This document shows positions 52,542 to 61,888 of a stretch of DNA of 64,000 bases, one piece after another. Numbering within the stretch: position 1 is the stretch's first letter; the number at the start of each line of letters is the position of its first letter. Position numbers and translations under genes: made by a program. This stretch comes from Halothermothrix orenii H 168 (GTDB taxonomy: Bacteria; Bacillota; Halanaerobiia; Halanaerobiales; Halothermotrichaceae): the NCBI RefSeq assembly GCF_000020485.1, contig NC_011899.1:1892501-1956500 (forward strand). Direction: 5' to 3'. The notes under the pieces are model-generated. The model worked only from the letters and a program-made list of their open reading frames with translations. It had not been told where the DNA came from and did not search any database.

Positions 52542-53504
52542 TTAAATGTTATATTCTTTGATTATGTCTTCTTTAGAGGGAACCGGTGACAGTGCCCCTA
52601 CCCCCCTGATCTTGAAAGCGGCCACTCCATTACCCAGTTTAATAGACCTCTTTACAGTATATCCATCTAAAAGTCCGCAGATAAAACCACTCCAGAAGGC
52701 ATCACCGGCTCCGGTTACATCCACCGCGTCTTCTGAAAAAGCCGGTATTCTAATAATCTCCTCACCATCTGATGCTATGACCCCTTCTTCTCCCAGGGTC
52801 AGGATAACAGCCTTAACCCCAAGCTCCAGGTAACGTTTCACATAGTTTTCAGGACTATCAGGGCCAAACAGATGCCTGGCATCATCGAGAGAAGGTTTCA
52901 CAAAATCAGCCCTCGATATTATTTCCTCAACAACCCCTGCTCCATCATCACCTTCAGGCCACAATACCTTGCGGTAACAGGGATCGAAGCAGACAATCTT
53001 CCCCTGCTCGCGGGCATAGTTAAAGGCTTTTATGGCCGTATCACGGGCCGGTTTCCTTGATAAAATAAATGTCGATAGATGAAAAACCTTGCTCCTTTTT
53101 ATCAGTTCAAAAATAATGTCATCTTCCTGTAAATACATATCAGCCTCCCGGTAAGGAAGCCAGTCAGGGGTCCGGGTGCTCTTACTGACATATACAATGG
53201 TGGTCCTTCTCTCCTTATCCTGCTGAATACCATCTGTAATTATCTGTTCTCCTTTCAGAACATCAAGCAGGTAGTTACCAAAAGCATCTGCCCCGAGCCG
53301 ACTTATGAGAGCCACCTTTTTCCCGAGGCGACTTAAATTAACGGCTATATTCGCCGGTGATCCCCCGAAATGCCTGGTATATTCCCTGCTCTGTGATAAA
53401 GAATTAACCTCTTCTGTAGAAATCATGTCTACCAGTATTTCACCGAGACTTACAACATCCAGGTCTCCCTTTGACAGGGAAAAGTTTTTATTTAGAATAC
53501 CCAC
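52542..53504 (-). CDS. Fructokinase (PfkB family)
   Basis: 320 residues from the GTG at 53504 (AAGGTG five bases upstream). PfkB signatures: 'RHFGGSPANIAVNLSRLGKK' near residue 40 and 'VDVTGAGDAFWSGFICGLLD' near 250 with the catalytic Asp in GAGDAF. It probably phosphorylates fructose for the sucrose-phosphate synthase gene that follows, or recovers fructose from sucrose breakdown. A bifunctional sugar kinase cannot be excluded. It lies 122 nt after the LacI-family gene. Confidence 0.92.
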   Translation of the reverse strand: MGILNKNFSLSKGDLDVVSLGEILVDMISTEEVNSLSQSREYTRHFGGSPANIAVNLSRLGKKVALISRLGADAFGNYLLDVLKGEQIITDGIQQDKERRTTIVYVSKSTRTPDWLPYREADMYLQEDDIIFELIKRSKVFHLSTFILSRKPARDTAIKAFNYAREQGKIVCFDPCYRKVLWPEGDDGAGVVEEIISRADFVKPSLDDARHLFGPDSPENYVKRYLELGVKAVILTLGEEGVIASDGEEIIRIPAFSEDAVDVTGAGDAFWSGFICGLLDGYTVKRSIKLGNGVAAFKIRGVGALSPVPSKEDIIKEYNI

Positions 53505-53626
53505 AATAACACCTTCTCCCTTCACTGTGATATTTATTATTTATATGTAGAAAAAATATTTTAAACTTTTAAAGGCTTTTATTATTGATTTTTCGATTCG
53601 TAAAACCAGGCAACAATATCACCCTG

Positions 53627-54826
<1,200 letters not shown>

Positions 54827-54829
54827 TAC

Positions 54830-54859
54830 ATTATATCACCGGAAAATTTCAGGTGTCAA
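54830..54859 (-). promoter_or_regulatory. Consensus sigma A promoter of the LacI-family gene
   Basis: TTGACA and TATAAT, both perfect, with an 18-nt spacer on the minus strand; transcription would start about 30-35 nt before the ATG. Confidence 0.75.
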
Positions 54860-54873
54860 GCATCCTGAGTTTT

Positions 54874-54899
54874 AAAAAAAGCCGGGGTTAACACCCCGA
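54874..54899 (-). terminator. Terminator after the alpha-amylase gene
   Basis: GGGGT GTTA ACCCC with flanking G-C pairs and T7 on the minus strand, eight nt after the stop codon. Separates amyB from the LacI-family gene. Confidence 0.85.
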
Positions 54900-54906
54900 C
54901 CATTCC

Positions 54907-56778
54907 CTACTCCACCGGAACCCAGATGGACCAGCCTTTATCTTCACTTTTGATTACCTTGAAGTTTCCATAACCTTCACTGTCAGTAGTAACATGTTCC
55001 TTGATGTGGCCTGTCAGGTCATAAAACTCTGTATCCGGTTGCCGGGAATTTATCCATTTGCCTGCAACATTCCCTGAAGTTCCATCAGATATCATTAGCA
55101 CAAGACCATCACCAGCTACATCAGGGAAACCACTGCGGACATAGGAATAGATATCGGCATCATTGTTATCCACCTCATAACCGGGGCCATAGGCATAATA
55201 GCGTCTTGCCGTTAAGAGCTTATCCAGTCCTTCTTTCATTTCCCAGATATAATAATCCTTCCAGTAAACAGTAGGAACACCTTCAGCCCTGGTCAGGATA
55301 TAGGCATAGGCCTGGTATTTACGACTGTAGATTGAAACTGTATAACTCCCCTCATCCCGATCAGTATCATGGTTATCGACAAAGGTGACTGCCCTGTTCT
55401 CATACCCGGGGCTATTAACAAGGCCAGCATTCCTCAGGTCAGCCATATAGGCACCATTCAGCATGTCAACAAAGAAAGACCTCAATGGAAAATCAAAGAC
55501 CCTGAGGTCGGGATTACCGACTGTATCCAGGAAACCTTTCAGGTCATCAACATCTTCAACCCAGGCCTCACCGACAAAGAAGACATCCCTGTTTGAACTG
55601 TTCTGAACCGCACTCATCCATTTGTCAATAAATCTATAGTCAATATGCTTAACGGCATCAAGCCTGAAACCATCAAAATCAATGTTGTTAATAATCCACT
55701 GACCCCAGTCTATTACATCATTCTGGACAGCTTCATTTTCATAATCAACATCGGCCCCCATGAGGTAGTCTTCATCCCAGTTATAGGTCCAGTCCCAGCT
55801 CTTTTCGTCAAATAAATACTTACCAGATTCTTTACTATAATCATCCCAGTCTGTTCCATCAAAACACTGCCCGTTCCATGTAAAATTACTGTATTCACCA
55901 TTACGCCCGGGGAAATTAAAACCTGTCCAGGCCTTGATATACTGACCCGGTTTATCTCGACTATTCTCATCAAGGAGGACCGTTTCAGCATAATCAGCCC
56001 CCATCCTGTGGTTTAAGACAGCATCAAAATAAACCTTAATGTCATTGTTATGCAGAGCATCAATGGCATTTTCCAGCTCGCCCTTTGTTCCATACTTGGT
56101 CCTTACCGTCCCCTTCTGGTCAAATTCTCCCAGATCCCAGAGGTCATAGGTGCCATAACCCACATCATGTATGCCTGCCATACCCTTATTGGCCGGCGGC
56201 AGCCAGACTGCAGTAAACCCTGCCTCCGCCAGTTCAGGAGCCCTCTCAGCCAGTAGGTTCCAGAGGTTTGCTTCTTCAGGGTGTTCAGTGGCATATTCAC
56301 CGGTATTCATCTCCCAGTAGAATGCCTGAAGGATTGTGTGGTTAACCTCCTGGTCCGGTATCTGAGGATAATTACTCTGGTTAACCAAAAACTCTATATA
56401 ACCCTGTAAATGATTATCATAAATATCTATAACCTCATATGATAACCGGTAATTACAGGTTGGTTCCAGGGAAAAGTTATTGATAATTACTTTGTTTCCT
56501 TCTATATTATAGTCAATTCCCTGAATATCACTATCAGTTATTAAATCTGTTAAGGCCAGCTGGGAAACCTTATTTATGTCATTACTGAATATCAGGATGA
56601 TTTCAGTTAAGTTTTTAGATACACTGGCACCTGTAGATGGTTCAGATTCGATTAAAAATAAACTCCGGTTAGGATTATTGACATCTTCGCTAATGTTAGA
56701 ACATCCTGATAGTAATAGTATTAATAGTATTAAGGCCGCATATATTTTGTATTTTATAAATAATTTAATAAAGACCAC
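54907..56778 (-). CDS. amyB: Lipoprotein alpha-amylase, GH13 (AmyB-like)
   Basis: 623 residues. A lipobox (LLSGC, Cys26) predicts a lipid anchor. Residues about 35-130 form a beta-sandwich N domain ('SEPSTGASVSKNLTEIILIF'); the GH13 barrel follows with all four motifs: 'VYFDAVLNHRMGAD', nucleophile Asp374 in 'GFRLDAVKH', acid/base Glu404 in 'FFVGEAWVED' and Asp471 in 'FVDNHDTD'. It cuts alpha-1,4-glucan. It agrees from memory with AmyB of H. orenii. The GTG start abuts AAAGGA, too close to serve as its ribosome site; an in-frame ATT nine bases later has the right spacing. The CBM lipoprotein gene is 152 nt upstream, with a hairpin between. Confidence 0.92.
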   Translation of the reverse strand: MVFIKLFIKYKIYAALILLILLLSGCSNISEDVNNPNRSLFLIESEPSTGASVSKNLTEIILIFSNDINKVSQLALTDLITDSDIQGIDYNIEGNKVIINNFSLEPTCNYRLSYEVIDIYDNHLQGYIEFLVNQSNYPQIPDQEVNHTILQAFYWEMNTGEYATEHPEEANLWNLLAERAPELAEAGFTAVWLPPANKGMAGIHDVGYGTYDLWDLGEFDQKGTVRTKYGTKGELENAIDALHNNDIKVYFDAVLNHRMGADYAETVLLDENSRDKPGQYIKAWTGFNFPGRNGEYSNFTWNGQCFDGTDWDDYSKESGKYLFDEKSWDWTYNWDEDYLMGADVDYENEAVQNDVIDWGQWIINNIDFDGFRLDAVKHIDYRFIDKWMSAVQNSSNRDVFFVGEAWVEDVDDLKGFLDTVGNPDLRVFDFPLRSFFVDMLNGAYMADLRNAGLVNSPGYENRAVTFVDNHDTDRDEGSYTVSIYSRKYQAYAYILTRAEGVPTVYWKDYYIWEMKEGLDKLLTARRYYAYGPGYEVDNNDADIYSYVRSGFPDVAGDGLVLMISDGTSGNVAGKWINSRQPDTEFYDLTGHIKEHVTTDSEGYGNFKVIKSEDKGWSIWVPVE

Positions 56779-56811
56779 TCCTTTCGCATCCAGATGTTAT
56801 TACCGTAATAT

Positions 56812-56846
56812 TTAAAAACCCCCCGGATTTTTACCCAGGGGGTTTA
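56812..56846 (-). terminator. Hairpin/terminator between the CBM lipoprotein gene and amyB
   Basis: AAACCCCC ... GGGGGGTTTTT stem with T5, 85 nt after the lipoprotein stop and 34 nt before the amylase start. Because almost no room remains for a separate promoter behind it, amyB is probably expressed by read-through or from a promoter inside 56847..56930. Confidence 0.7.
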
Positions 56847-56930
56847 TCTATTAAACTTACATTATTTATTTAAGGGTGCCACACTGGGCTGCGGTATGAA
56901 CTTCTGTTACATAAATTATGAAGAAGAAAT

Positions 56931-57866
56931 TTACCGAGTTGCCACTTCAGAAACAACCATATTGTTATCAGTATCCGGATCACCATACCACTCAGATCCA
57001 TTTACTACAAATTTAAATTCATCATCACCTTGTACAATACTATCTTCAAACATACCTATCCATGTATTACCATTAAGTTGTTTGTTTAATGAAAATACAT
57101 CTATATCTGTCTTCCACCATAAATCTCCATCCTGTTCACCAAATCCACCTGCTACTATAACATTATTTATTGTAGAAGGTTCTATACCATATTCAGCAGG
57201 ATCAAAAACAAACTTCCAGGCAAGAACTTTTGTAGCCTTTTCAGAAACAACCATATTGTTATCAGTATCCGGATCACCATACCACTCAGATCCATTTACT
57301 ACAAATTTAAATTCATCATCACCTTGTACAATACTATCTTCAAACACACCTACCCATGTATTACCATCAAGTTGTTTATTTAATGAAAATACCTCTATAT
57401 CTGTCTTCCACCATAAATCTCCATCCTGTTCACCAAATCCACCTGCTACTATAACATTATCTATTGTAGAAGGTTCTATACCATATTCAGCTGGATCAAA
57501 AACAAACTTATAAGCATTAGCTACTACTTTTTCCATCTGTATTTTATCTAGAACAACAGTTTCACCAACCTCTACTAATACCTTTTCTTTTGTTGTAGTA
57601 TATTCAGTCCCATTTATTTCAGTTTTTACAGTTACATCATAAGTACCCGCCGGAACAGCAATTCCTTCTCCGACTTTACCCTCTGTATCCCCAACAAGCA
57701 CAGTAGCATCTTTATATTCAACCTCATTACCCTGGTCATCAAGATAAGTAGCTTTTTTAACAATTACTTCACCAAAACCATTTTCTTCAATGACACCAAA
57801 GTTTTCACATCCTGTTATAACAAAAATTAAGCCCAATACCAAAATCAGGCTAAACAGCTTTTTCAA
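56931..57866 (-). CDS. Lipoprotein with two near-identical starch-binding-like domains
   Basis: 311 residues from the TTG at 57866 (AGGAGGGG upstream). Lipobox ends at Cys20 (VITGC). A PEGA/Ig-like domain (about 25-120, 'AVPAGTYDVTVKTEINGTEY') precedes two domains of about 90 residues each, 98 residues apart, that start 'KFVFDPAEYGIEPSTI' and end 'GDPDTDNNMVVSE'. They are aromatic-rich ('GDLWWKTDI', 'FKFVVNGSEWYGDP'), like CBM48/E-set glucan-binding modules. No catalytic residues. It lies between the barrel gene and amyB, so it is a candidate glucan-binding partner. Ligand binding is inferred. Confidence 0.85.
   Translation of the reverse strand: MKKLFSLILVLGLIFVITGCENFGVIEENGFGEVIVKKATYLDDQGNEVEYKDATVLVGDTEGKVGEGIAVPAGTYDVTVKTEINGTEYTTTKEKVLVEVGETVVLDKIQMEKVVANAYKFVFDPAEYGIEPSTIDNVIVAGGFGEQDGDLWWKTDIEVFSLNKQLDGNTWVGVFEDSIVQGDDEFKFVVNGSEWYGDPDTDNNMVVSEKATKVLAWKFVFDPAEYGIEPSTINNVIVAGGFGEQDGDLWWKTDIDVFSLNKQLNGNTWIGMFEDSIVQGDDEFKFVVNGSEWYGDPDTDNNMVVSEVATR
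56947..57215. repeat. Direct repeat copy 1 (distal half of the CBM lipoprotein gene)
   Basis: 269-bp copy of the segment at 57241..57509, 294 bp apart. Only a handful of single-base differences are visible, several silent, so the duplication is recent or kept alike by gene conversion. Confidence 0.95.
57241..57509. repeat. Direct repeat copy 2 (proximal half of the CBM lipoprotein gene)
   Basis: Partner of the copy at 56947..57215; encodes the first of the two starch-binding-like domains in protein order. Confidence 0.95.
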
Positions 57867-57909
57867 CAGTACCCCTCCTCTAGTAAACATATTATATAAG
57901 GGAAATTAA

Positions 57910-57932
57910 GTGGAGGCTTTAAAAGCCTCCAC
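57910..57932 (-). terminator. Perfect hairpin between the barrel gene and the CBM lipoprotein gene
   Basis: GTGGAGGCTTT T AAAGCCTCCAC-type perfect repeat, 11 nt past the barrel stop. Only TTAATTT follows, so it is likely a leaky terminator or a 3'-end stabiliser that lets some transcription into the lipoprotein gene. Confidence 0.65.
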
Positions 57933-57943
57933 ATATTTATTTC

Positions 57944-60646
57944 TTAGAACAAGGTTTCAAACATTAAACTACTGTAATTTTCTCCATGGTCAGAATCTTG
58001 TTTATTATAAGAGGCTTTAAGAGTAGTATACTTGGTTAATGGCCTTGACAGTTCAACTAGCAGGGCATCATCTTCATATTCAGAGATTTCCTGATGAACA
58101 AGGTCAAATTTAAGGGTTACATCCCCTCTAATACTGAATGGGAAATCATAACCAGTGGAAACAGTTGCAAAAGTATACCACTCGATCTTCTTACCATTTT
58201 CAACATACCTTGCATCCAGATCTTCTTCAAGGCTATCTGCAGTTATGCCGTCAAGCACACCATCTTCAATATTCTGGCTTTCAAGGCTAACTGTTACAGC
58301 AAAGTCTTCAAGGGCTGGAACTGCAAGCTCAGTTTCTGCATAAAGCCTGTTCTTCCAGTCGTTATCATCATCTCCATACCAACCATGGTCAATAATATGT
58401 CCTTCATCAGTCTCGTAATTAACCAGGATGTAATTTACATAATCTTTTACTCCAGGAATCTGGTGAATTCTTCCTTCAACCCAGGCCCTGGGGCTATCTA
58501 CACTCTCATCATTAACTTTATAATCAACATTAGCCCTTATATATTCAATCTGTTTTACCGGTACATTTAATTCAGTTTCAGCAAAGACTTCTGTAATTTC
58601 TAGGTCTTTTTCGTAATTAACATTGGTTTTTACATAGTTTATAGGACCAAAGGGCTGAGTCTGTGTTTCTACAAAGAGGTTTGTATATTCAGGAAGATCA
58701 TTATCTTTATAGCGATTATCTTGCCATTCCCAGCCAGTCCATGCATCTTCCGGTACTTGTTCAGGTCTTTCAATGCTTCCATATTCTACATGACCTTTAA
58801 TATATTCTACACCAGTAACAGGTTGTGGATAATCAAAGGCAGGCTGTACCCACATAACCTGATGTTCATTACTTTCATTTAAATCAGTATCAGGATCTTC
58901 ATATGCAGTTACATAAGAACCATTCAGATCTAACCTGAGGTCAATATTAGAAATAGGATACAGATAAGAATTTACATATAATTTGTTATGACCAGGTTTG
59001 TGATCCTCTGCAAAATCATCATTAGCTACCCTTAAATAAGCACCGTTTTCTAGAATTTCAGCACCAGCAGTAATATCAAATTTATAGAATTCACTACCGG
59101 TTTCAAAACTACGTTTTGGATCAAAAATTCTATAATTTACTTCAGCCATAGCTGCATACCCATCTTTAATAGGATCATTTGCACCATAATCAACTAATTG
59201 GAAGTTATCATTTCCTCTTTCCCCACCAGTTGCCGGGTCACCAAACCAGATCTTATCATCATTGTAATCCCATTTTTCACCATTAACAATAAATTTCCAT
59301 CCATATTCTGGCTCTTCAACATTAAATGTGCCAGTCCAGATAGTAGAACCATCTTCAGCAGTTGTTTTCTCTAACATATATCCCTTATATTGTGAATTCC
59401 AGTAAGTTTCATCTCCAGAAGCGCCCCATCCACCAGCTAGCCATACAGTTTCAACATCTTTAGCTTCGACCGCTTCATAATCCCTGGGGTCAAAGATAAA
59501 TAACCAGCTACCATCATCCTGTAAGAAACAACCACTTAATGATTCACTGATTTCACCAAGAGGTATATATGCATACTCCCCACGAAGTGTTAAATTATTG
59601 ATTACTTCATATTCACCAAAAACAGCAGCTGTTTTTGTAAAATCTTTATATTCCCCAGCTACTACAGGCTGATATGTTACAACAGAGGTTCCAACATGTC
59701 CTTTGACTTCACCTGTAACATTATCTTTTAATTCCTTTTTGAAATTTAAATAACCTAAATACTTAGTATTTGAAGTATCGTCTGTAATATCGCCCGTATA
59801 TTCTGTTAAAGCAATATTAAAGTCATAACCTTTTTCCAGTAAAGAATCATTGGCACTTACCCTTATACGCCTGCTATCTCCAAATTCATTGGGGTTAGAT
59901 GTATCATTTTCCCTATCATCATTACTTGTAGTAGCATCTAATATACCAAGATAATCATAGGAATTAGTTTTATCATCCTTGTTGGCCTGTAAGCTTACGT
60001 CAACATAATCACCGAGATAAGTAACTGCCGTATTCTCAAGATAAATCTTGTCTGGTGTTAACAATTCTAATTCACCATCATAGTTTTCAACATCTGCAAC
60101 ATTACCCTCGGCATTAATTACTGCACTATAATCAACCATATCTTTGAAGGTCCCATCATCTAATTTCTCTTTAAATACACCATTTAGTTCAAGTTTTAGA
60201 GAACTATTAAAAGCTACCGGATTACCGAAGTCCTCCTGGGTAAATTCATTAATCATTTCACCCTTTAATTCCAGTTCACCTGTGGGATGATCAGGTAAAA
60301 CCCTGGCTACAGAGTTGTTATAAGGTCCGGTTGTTTCCGGATTATCAAAGTCAGTCTTATATTCTCCATCAACAAAGAACTTGTACTCATATACACCTTT
60401 AGCAAGAGTAATAGTTATTTCCCATAAACCATCATCATTCATTTCCATTTTCATGGCCGGGTCATTTTCGGTCCAGCCATTCATCTGCCCGATTAGATAG
60501 ACCTCTTCAGCACCAGGGTTGTCATAAGTAAAAGTAACTTCAAAATCCCCATTAGGCAATTCAGTGAATTCATATGCTGCCATAGCAGGTACCGACATGG
60601 CCAGCACTAAAGCTAAAACTAAAAATAATACTATTCTCTTCTCCAA
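57944..60646 (-). CDS. Outer-membrane beta-barrel with starch-binding-like domains
   Basis: 900 residues from a TTG at 60646 (GGGAGGT six bases upstream). Signal peptide 1-23 (ends AMAAY). Residues 24-116 look like CBM48 ('AEEVYLIGQMNGW', 'GVYEYKFFVDGEYKTDFDNP'). Residues about 374-485 hold a second module related to those of the downstream lipoprotein ('WLFIFDPRDYEA', 'VWLAGGWGASGDETYW', 'WKFIVNGEKW', 'WFGDPATGG'). The rest is amphipathic beta-strand and the protein ends in Phe (LMFETLF), the usual signal for outer-membrane barrels. I infer a glucan-binding porin with modules facing out. No close family was recognised. Confidence 0.85.
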   Translation of the reverse strand: MEKRIVLFLVLALVLAMSVPAMAAYEFTELPNGDFEVTFTYDNPGAEEVYLIGQMNGWTENDPAMKMEMNDDGLWEITITLAKGVYEYKFFVDGEYKTDFDNPETTGPYNNSVARVLPDHPTGELELKGEMINEFTQEDFGNPVAFNSSLKLELNGVFKEKLDDGTFKDMVDYSAVINAEGNVADVENYDGELELLTPDKIYLENTAVTYLGDYVDVSLQANKDDKTNSYDYLGILDATTSNDDRENDTSNPNEFGDSRRIRVSANDSLLEKGYDFNIALTEYTGDITDDTSNTKYLGYLNFKKELKDNVTGEVKGHVGTSVVTYQPVVAGEYKDFTKTAAVFGEYEVINNLTLRGEYAYIPLGEISESLSGCFLQDDGSWLFIFDPRDYEAVEAKDVETVWLAGGWGASGDETYWNSQYKGYMLEKTTAEDGSTIWTGTFNVEEPEYGWKFIVNGEKWDYNDDKIWFGDPATGGERGNDNFQLVDYGANDPIKDGYAAMAEVNYRIFDPKRSFETGSEFYKFDITAGAEILENGAYLRVANDDFAEDHKPGHNKLYVNSYLYPISNIDLRLDLNGSYVTAYEDPDTDLNESNEHQVMWVQPAFDYPQPVTGVEYIKGHVEYGSIERPEQVPEDAWTGWEWQDNRYKDNDLPEYTNLFVETQTQPFGPINYVKTNVNYEKDLEITEVFAETELNVPVKQIEYIRANVDYKVNDESVDSPRAWVEGRIHQIPGVKDYVNYILVNYETDEGHIIDHGWYGDDDNDWKNRLYAETELAVPALEDFAVTVSLESQNIEDGVLDGITADSLEEDLDARYVENGKKIEWYTFATVSTGYDFPFSIRGDVTLKFDLVHQEISEYEDDALLVELSRPLTKYTTLKASYNKQDSDHGENYSSLMFETLF

Positions 60647-60747
60647 TTTGATACCTCCCTATTTCTTTAATATATTTTAAAATAATAACAAATTTTAACC
60701 TTGGCCCTTTGTTTTATACCATCACCTCCTCAAAAATTAAGAAAAGT

Positions 60748-60775
60748 ACCATAGCACTTACTGATATTTGATCAA
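60748..60775 (-). promoter_or_regulatory. Candidate promoter of the barrel gene
   Basis: TTGATC and TATGGT separated by 16 nt on the minus strand, about 100 nt before the start codon. Modest match; other boxes upstream compete. Confidence 0.4.
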
Positions 60776-60846
60776 GGTTATTACTATTAAAAAGCTTCAT
60801 CCATAACATAATTCATATTTTATTTAAAATGTTATGAAGATTCAGT

Positions 60847-60860
60847 TTGCAAACGTTTGA
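60847..60860. promoter_or_regulatory. LacI-type operator 1
   Basis: Core CAAACGTTTG is a perfect palindrome with the central CG of LacI/MalR operators; GCAAACGTTTG(A/C) resembles MalR sites of streptococci, recalled from literature. Confidence 0.6.
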
Positions 60861-60935
60861 TTAAAACATAATATAATAAAATAATGACCCAATATTGATT
60901 TGTTCTCAAAATAAACTTGTCTAAACTTATGTAAA

Positions 60936-60959
60936 AATTATGCAAACATTTGCATAATT
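60936..60959. promoter_or_regulatory. LacI-type operator 2
   Basis: Left half AATTATGCAAAC, right half ATTTGCATAATT: 11 of 12 positions symmetrical, same GCAAAC core as operator 1. Confidence 0.6.
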
Positions 60960-61116
60960 AAAGTATATGCTTAGTTAGAATATATAATGAAAAATGGTGT
61001 GTTGGAGTTTATAAACAACTAAACAAACTCTCCCTAAAACGTATATAAGTACCCAGTATTTTGTAGATATGTAATATAAATCTCAATTTTCTTACCTTTT
61101 TAAGATATGTAAAGAT

Positions 61117-61136
61117 CAGTGCAAACATTTGCACTG
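61117..61136. promoter_or_regulatory. LacI-type operator 3
   Basis: CAGTGCAAAC facing ATTTGCACTG, symmetrical apart from the central bases, same core as the other two. Confidence 0.6.
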
Positions 61137-61283
61137 GTAAATAACTGGAAAAAGTTTGCAATGGTCGAAATTGTATAACATTTTCCACATTTATAATTAT
61201 ATAATAATTATAAAGTCAAAGTCAAGGAATTTTTGGCAGGCTTATGCAGTAATATTCTATATCCTTCATTTATTATTTCCTAC

Positions 61284-61691
61284 TTATTCCTCATTTTTTT
61301 CATCATCACATTCAGGACAAAAGCGCCTTGAAAAACGGTGTCTGTGATGAAAAGGAACCTCAAACTTATTTCCACACCGGTGACATTTTACATGAAGTTT
61401 AGCCAGTTTATAATCTCCACCTTCGAACCGCAAGGCCTTACCTTCTATCAGGGCCCGGGCAATTTTTTCTCTGGCTCCGGTTAAAACCCGCTGAAAGGTG
61501 GGACGGGAAACCTCCATCTTCCGGGCACATTCTTCCTGAGTCAGGCCTTCTAAATCCTTTAGCCTGATGGCTTCCACTTCTTCTATTGATAGATTTACTT
61601 CCTTTATATCTCTTGCCGGTATTCCGGCCGGTTTAAAATATCTTATCTCCGGTATATATTCTACCCGCCGTTCTTTAGGTGGTCTCGCCAT
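61284..61691 (-). CDS. DUF134-family DNA-binding protein with zinc-ribbon end
   Basis: 135 residues from the ATG at 61691 (GAGAGG seven bases upstream). 'ARPPKERRVEYIPEIRYFKP' opens DUF134; a sigma-70 region 4-like helix-turn-helix follows ('GLTQEECARKMEVSRPTFQR' near 55). The C-terminal 35 residues carry 'KCHRCGNKFEVPFHHRHRF' and 'FCPECD', likely a zinc ribbon. DUF134 proteins are predicted regulators, often next to Fe-S or hydrogenase-related genes; the target here is unknown. Confidence 0.85.
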   Translation of the reverse strand: MARPPKERRVEYIPEIRYFKPAGIPARDIKEVNLSIEEVEAIRLKDLEGLTQEECARKMEVSRPTFQRVLTGAREKIARALIEGKALRFEGGDYKLAKLHVKCHRCGNKFEVPFHHRHRFSRRFCPECDDEKNEE

Positions 61692-61836
61692 TGTTTTTCC
61701 TCTCCATTCCATATATATTAATTTAATAATTTAATATGACGGTTTTTACTGTTACTAAATTTAATTATAGCAAACTTTATGTCAGTAAGTAAAGAACAGG
61801 GGCCTGAAGGATTTAAAACCCGTATATAATAAAATT

Positions 61837-61862
61837 AAGGCCTACACTGGTGTAGGCCTTAA
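61837..61862 (-). terminator. Terminator after the SLH protein gene
   Basis: AAGGCCTACAC CA GTGTAGGCCTT, perfect arms, then AATTTTATT on the minus strand, 27 nt past the stop. Confidence 0.8.
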
Positions 61863-61888
61863 AGTTCGGTTTTCTATTATCTTTACTA

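Larger units (their letters stand above)
60647..61283. promoter_or_regulatory. 637-nt control region of the glucan-binding operon
   Basis: Gene-free, AT-rich. It contains three LacI-type palindromes (60850..60859, 60936..60959, 61117..61136) and a candidate promoter (TTGATC, 16 nt, TATGGT at 60748..60775). Other -10-like boxes lie next to the palindromes, so the true start needs mapping. A half site (GTTTGCAA) is near 61155. Confidence 0.6.

Noticed and set aside
56896-57513. 205-codon plus-strand frame over the CBM lipoprotein gene
   Set aside because: It repeats only because the minus-strand gene contains a 294-bp duplication; no ribosome site and no recognisable domain.
60714-60722. ATG-GTA-TAA with AGGAGGTG just before it in the barrel-gene leader, as a two-codon leader peptide
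   Set aside because: The ribosome site is only about two bases from the ATG, too close to work, and nothing downstream depends on it.
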